The notes beneath the pieces were generated by a model. The model ran no database searches. It was not told where the DNA came from and was given only the letters and a program-made list of their open reading frames with translations. From Piscirickettsiaceae bacterium (lineage in GTDB: Bacteria > Pseudomonadota > Gammaproteobacteria > Methylococcales > Cycloclasticaceae), in the NCBI GenBank assembly GCA_002401365.1, contig NVSW01000117.1, positions 1-5,153 on the forward strand: 5,153 nucleotides of DNA, written 5' to 3'. A program made the position numbers and the translations under genes. Every line of letters begins with the position of its first letter. The stretch's first letter is position 1. Of the stretch, positions 1 through 3,550 are shown piece after piece.

Positions 1-61
1 ATGACAAAAGCAATTCGGTTGAGCTCATTACGTAGTAGTTAATGATTTACTTGAAAATTAT
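1..61. other. Window-edge segment without a recognisable gene
   Basis: Frames 1 and 3 are open from the edge only to a TAA at 40-42 and a TAG at 33-35 respectively, giving 10-13 residues that I cannot identify. Either could be the tail of an upstream gene. No convincing promoter or Shine-Dalgarno sequence for tusD is visible in this AT-rich stretch. Confidence 0.4.
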
Positions 62-454
62 ATGAAGATATCCATACAAGTTAACGCAAGTCCATATCAG
101 TATCAAGCGTCTGATAGTGCTTGGCAGTTTGCCTCAGCCGCTCTTGAGGGTGGGCATGAGGTGTTTCGAGTATTTTTTTATCACGATGGGGTGTATAACG
201 CCCTACGGGATGCGCGTCCGCCAGGTGATGAGAGAAACATAGTCGAACGCTGGTCGCGCTTGAATATTGAGAAGGGCGTTGATTTGGTTGTTTGCGTTTC
301 ATCGGCGCAACGTCGTGGACTATTAGACGCATCGGTGGCGAAAAAAGTAGGCGGTTATCCGCAAGCATTAGCGGGTGGGTTTCGTATTGCTGGTTTGGGT
401 TTGTGGATGGAGGCCGTTATTGAGTCGGATCGACATATTATTTTTGGGGCTTAA
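62..454 (+). CDS. tusD: TusD, sulfurtransferase subunit of the TusBCD complex (DsrE family)
   Basis: The 130-residue product is the sulfur-accepting subunit of the cytoplasmic TusBCD complex, which takes persulfide sulfur from TusA and passes it to TusE for 2-thiolation of tRNA wobble uridine by MnmA. It matches the DsrE/TusD family over its full length (E. coli TusD is about 128 residues). Visible family landmarks are the GGHEVFRVFFYHDGVYNA block (residues 30-47), the CVSSAQRRG block (78-86), and a C-terminal GLGLWMEA helix. Cys78 sits where the family's catalytic cysteine lies, so the protein should be active. It is the first gene of a tusDCBE cluster and its stop is 2 nt before tusC. The ATG lacks an obvious Shine-Dalgarno sequence in the AT-rich leader, but the N-terminus MKISIQV fits the first beta strand of the fold. 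Identification is from remembered family sequence, not a search. Confidence 0.95.
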   Translation: MKISIQVNASPYQYQASDSAWQFASAALEGGHEVFRVFFYHDGVYNALRDARPPGDERNIVERWSRLNIEKGVDLVVCVSSAQRRGLLDASVAKKVGGYPQALAGGFRIAGLGLWMEAVIESDRHIIFGA

Positions 455-456
455 AA

Positions 457-816
457 ATGTCTAAAAAGCTCACATTCATTTTTGATAAGCCGTTACATGG
501 AAATGTTCAGGCGCAAGAATTTGTAGATGCCTTATTGATGGCAGCAGCGTTTGATCAGCAGCTAACGGTGGTGTTCGTGGGTGATGGCGTTTTTGCGTTA
601 CTGAAAAACCAAAACCCTAAAATACTAGATATGAAAAGCATGTCGGAAACATTAGATACTTTTCCTCTGTATGATATTAATGATGTCGTAGTAGAGCAAG
701 AAGGGTTAGATGAAAGAGGATTGGTGTTAGATCAATTGTCGGCTTCTTATACGGTCTTGTCACGCGAACAAATTGCTCAGCAGATGCTGACGGCTCATCA
801 TGTTTTTAGTTTTTAA
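457..816 (+). CDS. tusC: TusC, subunit of the TusBCD sulfur-relay complex (DsrF family)
   Basis: The 119-residue product has the same length as E. coli TusC and belongs to the DsrE/DsrF-like fold. It forms the TusBCD hexamer with TusD and TusB in the cytoplasm. Recognisable family features are the opening strand with PHG-like turn (KPLHG, residues 11-15), the DALLMAAAF helix (24-32), the VVFVGDGVFALL segment (38-49), the LYDI motif (71-74) and the ERGL motif (86-89). The protein has no cysteine at all, which suits a structural rather than sulfur-carrying role, since TusD provides the key cysteine. The start lies 2 nt after the tusD stop, suggesting translational coupling; a short GGGG run upstream is the only SD-like sequence. 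The gene overlaps an alternative upstream start of tusB by a few codons. Confidence 0.94.
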   Translation: MSKKLTFIFDKPLHGNVQAQEFVDALLMAAAFDQQLTVVFVGDGVFALLKNQNPKILDMKSMSETLDTFPLYDINDVVVEQEGLDERGLVLDQLSASYTVLSREQIAQQMLTAHHVFSF

Positions 817-817
817 C

Positions 818-1117
818 GTGTTACATATAATTAATAAAAATATTTTCGAAAACGCAGCGTTAAGTGACTGTATTAATGTCGTTGATAATTGTAGCGTGAT
901 TTTACTAATAGAAGATGCCGTCTATAGTGCAATTGAGAGCCCTAAAACAAGCGTATTCCAGTCGTTGCCTGAGGATGTATTGGCTTACGTTTTGTTGCCA
1001 GACTTAGAAGTCAGAGGCATTGAGTTAGAACAATGTTTTAGCTTTATTAAAACCGTTGATTATCAGGGTTTTGTACAATTGGTCGCGGATAATAACCCTG
1101 TGCGGTCTTGGTTCTAA
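818..1117 (+). CDS. tusB: TusB, subunit of the TusBCD sulfur-relay complex (DsrH family)
   Basis: This is the third subunit of the sulfurtransferase complex for tRNA 2-thiouridine. I start it at GTG 818, giving 99 residues and an N-terminus MLHIINKN that lines up with the MLH(T) start typical of TusB/DsrH (E. coli TusB is 95 residues). An in-frame ATG at 800 would add six hydrophobic residues (MFLVFN) and overlap tusC by 17 nt. Neither start has a clear Shine-Dalgarno sequence, so coupling to tusC termination is likely (the GTG is 1 nt after the tusC TAA). Family features are the VILLIEDAVYSAI segment (residues 27-39, the usual 'LL.dDgVyaa' block) and a closing VDYQGFVQLV block before NPVRSW. 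Cys18 lies near the position of the cysteine reported in DsrH. Short, poorly conserved proteins like this are usually recognised by context, which is decisive here. Confidence 0.91.
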   Translation: MLHIINKNIFENAALSDCINVVDNCSVILLIEDAVYSAIESPKTSVFQSLPEDVLAYVLLPDLEVRGIELEQCFSFIKTVDYQGFVQLVADNNPVRSWF

Positions 1118-1122
1118 TCCAA

Positions 1123-1446
1123 ATGATGGATATTGATCGGTTAGACGTGGATGAGTATGGTTTTTTGAAAGATAGTTCGCAGTGGAGTCGTACAATCGCA
1201 CAAAGTCTCGCTCAGAGAGATGGTTTGACTCTTACGCCAGAGCATTGGGAAATCATCATGTTTATGCAGGTGTATTACAAGCAGTATAAGCACCAACCGA
1301 ACGCTCGGCTGTTTGGGCAAGCGATTAAAAAAACCTTAGGGGCAGACAAAGGTGCGTCAATATACCTTTATAAATTATTTCCTGATGGGCCTTTGAAATA
1401 CGCTAATAAATACGCGGGTTTACCGATACCACCATCGTGTATTTAG
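1123..1446 (+). CDS. tusE: TusE, sulfur carrier of the tRNA 2-thiouridine relay (DsrC family)
   Basis: TusE accepts sulfur from TusBCD and delivers it to MnmA on tRNA. The 107-residue product matches DsrC/TusE end to end: DEYGFLKDSSQW (residues 10-21), LTPEHWEIIMF (about 36-46), the YLYKLFPDGP block, and the C-terminal AGLPIPPSCI. The conserved penultimate cysteine (Cys106) is present. The second cysteine 11 residues upstream, which dissimilatory DsrC uses to make an internal disulfide, is Asn95 here, so this is the tRNA-modification form. ATG 1123 (or the adjacent ATG 1126) is preferred over an in-frame TTG at 1108 because the length and N-terminus then match the family and the gene starts 5 nt after the tusB stop. 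No dsrAB or other sulfite reductase gene is in view. Its stop overlaps the convergent hslR stop. Confidence 0.96.
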   Translation: MMDIDRLDVDEYGFLKDSSQWSRTIAQSLAQRDGLTLTPEHWEIIMFMQVYYKQYKHQPNARLFGQAIKKTLGADKGASIYLYKLFPDGPLKYANKYAGLPIPPSCI

Positions 1447-1823
1447 TTGAAATCTGATTGCTTAAATTTATGAATTTGCCGCCTTTGTTTTTTGTTTGGC
1501 CGTTCTGATTGCGGGGTAGATGCGTACATGTCTTTGTTAATGGCAGCTAGTTGTTGTCTGCGTTTTAAACTCTGCTCACTTTCTAGATAAAGTAATACAG
1601 CTTCGGTGGCCGGCCGGCGTTGCGCATTTAATCCCTGAACTGTTAATTGCCAGCTATAACCATTTTTATTGATGTCTAGAACATCGTTTATATGCACTTC
1701 TTTACTAGGTTTTGCCCGTTGGTTGTTAAGGTGAACCTTGCCGCCGGAAATTGCTTCAGAGGCTAGTCGGCGTGTCTTGTAGAACCTAGCAGCCCAGAGC
1801 CATTTATCAAGCCGTTGCTTCAT
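1443..1823 (-). CDS. hslR: Hsp15, S4-domain RNA-binding ribosome-rescue protein
   Basis: Hsp15 binds free 50S subunits carrying a stalled nascent chain on peptidyl-tRNA and helps recycle them. The S4 RNA-binding domain fills roughly the first 50 residues, opening with RLDKWLWAARFYKTR and followed by ISGGKVHLNNQRAKPSKEV, an almost textbook match to E. coli Hsp15. The family's QRRPATEA segment and a lysine/arginine-rich C-terminus (RPNKKQRRQIHKFK) follow. I chose ATG 1823, giving 126 residues with three residues before RLDKW. An in-frame TTG at 1847 would give 134 residues, closer to the 133 of E. coli, and start 5 nt after the grxC stop; neither has a good ribosome binding site, so the start is uncertain. 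It is downstream of grxC in a probable two-gene transcript and converges on tusE with a 4-bp overlap. Confidence 0.93.
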   Translation of the reverse strand: MKQRLDKWLWAARFYKTRRLASEAISGGKVHLNNQRAKPSKEVHINDVLDINKNGYSWQLTVQGLNAQRRPATEAVLLYLESEQSLKRRQQLAAINKDMYASTPQSERPNKKQRRQIHKFKQSDFN

Positions 1824-1852
1824 TAAGGTTTGTTTAGACTTAGGCAAAGCAA

Positions 1853-2104
1853 TTAGGCCAGTAATTCATTTAGTTTTCCTTCACGTTCAAAACCATAAAG
1901 TTCCATGCAATCTCCAATATGGGTTTCCCCATTAAATATTTGCGGCACTGTGCGGCGTTGGCTTTTGCGCATCATTTCGGCTCTTTTGTCAGGGTCCTTG
2001 TCGACTGAAATTTCAATATAATCGATATTTTTATTGTTCAATAGGCGTTTTACTTGTACACAATATGGGCAGTATGCAGTGGTATAAATGGTAATGTTAG
2101 ACAT
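1853..2104 (-). CDS. grxC: Glutaredoxin 3 (dithiol, CPYC)
   Basis: This is a small cytoplasmic thiol oxidoreductase that reduces disulfides and glutathione mixed disulfides using glutathione. The 83-residue length equals that of bacterial Grx3. Visible features in order are the first beta strand ITIYTTAY, the redox-active CPYC motif (Cys12 and Cys15), the cis-proline loop TVPQIF (about residues 52-57), and the GSH-binding end segment HIGDCMELYGFE. In E. coli Grx3 this last segment reads closer to HIGGCDDL, so here Asp and Met replace Gly and Asp while the extra cysteine is kept. It starts at ATG with no strong Shine-Dalgarno sequence and is followed after 29 nt by the preferred hslR start (5 nt by the alternative one), so the two are probably co-transcribed. 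It is divergent from the cytochrome gene at 2252, with a shared 147-bp upstream region. Confidence 0.95.
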   Translation of the reverse strand: MSNITIYTTAYCPYCVQVKRLLNNKNIDYIEISVDKDPDKRAEMMRKSQRRTVPQIFNGETHIGDCMELYGFEREGKLNELLA

Positions 2105-2170
2105 GTTTAAGCTGTTTGGTCAAAACCTGAATATTAACAGATTCGGACAATATGAGGGGTATTAGCCGGT

Positions 2171-2198
2171 TTGTACTGGCAAAAAGGCGGGGTATTAA
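2171..2198 (+). promoter_or_regulatory. Candidate sigma-70 promoter for the cytochrome pair
   Basis: TTGTAC (2171-2176) and TATTAA (2193-2198) are separated by 16 nt in the 147-bp gap between divergent grxC and the first cytochrome gene. An alternative -10, TAGAAT (2200-2205), is five of six to consensus but has a poorer -35. The leader to the ATG at 2252 would be about 40-50 nt. This is a pattern match only and no operator was recognised. Confidence 0.35.
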
Positions 2199-2251
2199 GT
2201 AGAATCTCGCACTAATGTGATTTTTAGTAAAACATAAGAGAGAATAGAGCA

Positions 2252-2569
2252 ATGAAGCGATTATTAGCAATTTTATTAGGTTTTGGGATGGTGCTTTCGG
2301 TGGCTGCAAATGCTGCCGGTGATGCTACTGCTGGTATGATTAAAGGACAAACATGTTTAGGTTGTCATGGGATTAAAAACTATAATAATGTTTATCCTAC
2401 GTATCATGTGCCAAAACTCGGTGGGCAACATGCTGGATATCTGGTTGCAGCAATGAAAGCGTATAAAACAGGAACAAGAACCCATTCGACCATGTATGCA
2501 AATGTTGCGGATTTATCTGAGCAAGATATGCAAGACATAGCTGCTTACTTTGAACAAGATGGCAAATAA
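2252..2569 (+). CDS. Periplasmic mono-haem cytochrome c (c553/c4-like), first of a tandem pair
   Basis: This is a secreted class I c-type cytochrome that should carry electrons in the periplasm. Residues 1 to about 21 form a Sec signal peptide: MKRLL, a hydrophobic core, then a likely cut after ANA. The haem-binding CxxCH is CLGCH at residues 35-39, and Met81 (in HSTMYANV) is the probable sixth haem ligand. The C-terminal helix LSEQDMQDIAAYF is typical of c4/c553 domains. Between haem motif and Met it has a distinctive stretch, IKNYNNVYPTYHVPKLGGQH, that the neighbour gene lacks in part, so the two are diverged paralogues. The ATG is preceded by a purine-rich GAGAGAATAGAG leader. The gap to the next cytochrome's ATG is 29 nt, implying one transcript. 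The electron donor and acceptor cannot be told from sequence. Confidence 0.9.
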   Translation: MKRLLAILLGFGMVLSVAANAAGDATAGMIKGQTCLGCHGIKNYNNVYPTYHVPKLGGQHAGYLVAAMKAYKTGTRTHSTMYANVADLSEQDMQDIAAYFEQDGK

Positions 2570-2588
2570 TTGCTAATTACACGATATT

Positions 2589-2593
2589 GAGGA
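2589..2593 (+). promoter_or_regulatory. Ribosome binding site that fixes the start of the second cytochrome
   Basis: GAGGA lies 5 nt before ATG 2599 and is the strongest Shine-Dalgarno match in the first half of the window. It overlaps the in-frame TTG at 2587, which would otherwise give a longer reading frame, and so argues for ATG 2599 as the real start. Confidence 0.75.
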
Positions 2594-2598
2594 AGAAG

Positions 2599-2928
2599 AT
2601 GAAACAGTTAATTAAAGTAGTTATAGCAGTAAGTGTACTAGCGGTGTCTGCTAGTGTTATGGCAGGTGGCAATGTACAGGCTGGCAAAGAAAAAGCAACA
2701 ACGTGCGTGGCATGCCATGGTGAAGGTGGCGTGAGTGCGAGCCCAATGTTTCCAACAATTGCTGGGCAGCATGAAGACTATATCGTGCACGCATTAAATG
2801 CATATAAAACAGGCAAACGTAACAATCCCATTATGCAGGGCACTGTGGCAGCATTAAGTGAAGAAGATATTGATGATTTAGCAGCATACTTTGCTAGCCA
2901 AACAGGCCTTAAAACATTAAAAAAATAA
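2599..2928 (+). CDS. Periplasmic mono-haem cytochrome c (c553/c4-like), second of a tandem pair
   Basis: The 109-residue product is a secreted class I cytochrome c. Signal peptide: MKQLIK, then a hydrophobic core, with a likely cut after residue 22 (VMA). The haem motif is CVACH at residues 36-40 and Met79 (in NPIMQGTV) is the expected axial ligand. It shares with the preceding protein the pattern GQH..Y...A..AYKTG.R followed by M, VA.LSE.D and D.AAYF, so the two probably arose by tandem duplication. The haem region (HGEGGVSASPMFPTIAGQHEDYI) is the standard form seen in cytochrome c553 and in each half of di-haem cytochrome c4. Start chosen at ATG 2599 because of the GAGGA site; an upstream TTG at 2587 would put four extra basic residues before a good signal peptide. 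An intrinsic terminator follows 32 nt after the stop. Confidence 0.92.
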   Translation: MKQLIKVVIAVSVLAVSASVMAGGNVQAGKEKATTCVACHGEGGVSASPMFPTIAGQHEDYIVHALNAYKTGKRNNPIMQGTVAALSEEDIDDLAAYFASQTGLKTLKK

Positions 2929-2960
2929 CTGCTAACTAGGGGCGAAGCCATATAAAGGAG

Positions 2961-2983
2961 CGCGCATGTTTGCGCGTTTTTTT
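2961..2983 (+). terminator. Intrinsic terminator after the cytochrome pair
   Basis: A perfect 6-bp GC-rich stem, CGCGCA (2961-2966) pairing with TGCGCG (2971-2976), has a 4-nt loop TGTT and is followed directly by seven T (2977-2983). It lies 32 nt past the second cytochrome stop and closes that transcript, separating it from the repeat-protein gene at 3089. Confidence 0.88.
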
Positions 2984-2990
2984 GTGTCCG

Positions 2991-3022
2991 CAAAGTTGAG
3001 CTGGACCATGATGTTAACTTTG
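2991..3022. repeat. 7-bp inverted repeat between terminator and repeat-protein gene
   Basis: CAAAGTT (2991-2997) is the exact reverse complement of AACTTTG (3016-3022), with 18 nt between the arms. It sits just after the terminator and 66 nt upstream of the next start codon. It could be an operator or a weak hairpin in the leader, or chance. I do not recognise the motif as a known regulator's site. Confidence 0.3.
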
Positions 3023-3077
3023 TTACATTATTGGCAAGTTTAGCAGGTTGAAATCGTGCAGTTTGTGTCCATAAAAT

Positions 3078-3083
3078 AGGGAG
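3078..3083 (+). promoter_or_regulatory. Ribosome binding site of the MORN-repeat gene
   Basis: AGGGAG ends 5 nt before ATG 3089 and is a strong Shine-Dalgarno match, supporting that start. Immediately upstream, TTGAAA (3048-3053) and TAAAAT (3072-3077) look like a promoter with an 18-nt spacer, but transcription from it would begin past this site, so that promoter reading is doubtful. Confidence 0.7.
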
Positions 3084-3088
3084 CGGTA

Positions 3089-3454
3089 ATGAGCGAAGAT
3101 ATTACTTTAAAAGTTAAGCATAATGACGAAGGGAAGTTGCTTGAGGAATGCGAATACCTAGGTGATTTGATGCATGGCAAGCGTACGATTTGGCACCCAT
3201 CTGGAGCTAAAATATCGGTAACGGATTTTGTTAAGGGCGTGATGAATGGCAAACATATTTCGTGGTATTTAAGTGGCCGTGTCGCATTAGAGGCAACAGT
3301 GGTTAATGGCCATTATCATGGGCTTTTTGTGGCTTATTGGCCCAATAGTACAAAGCGGGAAGAAGGGCATCTAGAAAATGGGGAGCGTGTAGGCGTATTT
3401 AAATCGTGGTCGGACACGGGTGAGCTACTGGCTGAGAAAAATCATGACGAATAA
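3089..3454 (+). CDS. MORN/YwqK-type repeat protein of unknown function
   Basis: The 121-residue protein is built almost entirely of MORN_2-like beta-hairpin repeats, the type often labelled 'YwqK family antitoxin'. Key residues recur at an exact 24-residue interval: Gly30, Gly54, Gly78 and Gly102; Trp35, Trp59 and Trp107 (with Tyr83-Trp84 in the third unit); and Gly39, Gly63 and Gly111. About four full units plus a degenerate N-terminal one fit. There is no signal peptide or membrane segment, so it should be cytoplasmic. A strong AGGGAG ribosome binding site sets the ATG. It stands alone between the cytochrome terminator and the phaC promoter, with no partner toxin gene on either side, so the antitoxin label is not supported here. 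Proteins of this class are thought to mediate protein or membrane contacts, but the role of this one is unknown. Confidence 0.8.
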   Translation: MSEDITLKVKHNDEGKLLEECEYLGDLMHGKRTIWHPSGAKISVTDFVKGVMNGKHISWYLSGRVALEATVVNGHYHGLFVAYWPNSTKREEGHLENGERVGVFKSWSDTGELLAEKNHDE

Positions 3455-3461
3455 AAAGTGA

Positions 3462-3486
3462 GCTTTATGGGGGGTGCTAGTAAAGC
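3462..3486. repeat. Inverted repeat overlapping the phaC promoter region
   Basis: GCTTTA (3462-3467) and TAAAGC (3481-3486) are perfect inverted arms separated by 13 nt. The right arm overlaps the place where the -35 element of the phaC promoter would lie, which would suit an operator. There is no T-run after it, so it is not a good terminator for the upstream gene. The arms are only 6 bp, so chance occurrence is quite possible. Confidence 0.25.
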
Positions 3487-3500
3487 GGCAGAAAAAAGCC

Positions 3501-3506
3501 TATAAT
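3501..3506 (+). promoter_or_regulatory. phaC: -10 element of the probable phaC promoter
   Basis: A perfect TATAAT lies 44 nt before the phaC ATG and is followed by a GC-rich TGCGGCG discriminator-like stretch. The -35 at the right distance (TAGTAA, 3478-3483) is poor, so the promoter may need an activator or may depend mainly on its -10. A ribosome binding site AAGG (3538-3541) lies 9 nt before the start codon. Confidence 0.6.
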
Positions 3507-3550
3507 GCGGCGTTGCAATAAAAAATCCACATTAATCAAGGCTAACTAAA

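Noticed and set aside
81..368. 95-residue minus-strand open frame opposite tusD
   Set aside because: It lies wholly inside tusD, shows no family resemblance, and tusD is a clear match on the other strand.
62..1446. Dissimilatory dsrEFH-dsrC sulfur-oxidation cluster
   Set aside because: No dsrAB is present, TusE lacks the second cysteine, and protein lengths match the tRNA-thiolation Tus proteins.
2216..2236. TGTGA half-site resembling a CRP/FNR box upstream of the cytochromes
   Set aside because: The second half (TCACA or ATCAA) is missing at the required spacing.
2097..2309. 70-residue minus-strand open frame between grxC and the cytochrome
   Set aside because: It overlaps the start and signal-peptide region of a clear cytochrome gene and the divergent promoter region; the composition looks like noncoding shadow.
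3048..3077. TTGAAA-18-TAAAAT as promoter of the MORN-repeat gene
   Set aside because: The boxes are good, but the start of transcription would fall at about 3084, removing the strong AGGGAG ribosome binding site from the message.
2778..3252. Minus-strand open frames at 2778-2993 and 3040-3252
   Set aside because: They are antisense to the second cytochrome plus terminator, and to the MORN-repeat gene; no recognisable domain and no ribosome binding site.
3089..3454. Toxin-antitoxin module based on the YwqK antitoxin label
   Set aside because: No toxin-like gene is adjacent; neighbours are a cytochrome operon and phaC.
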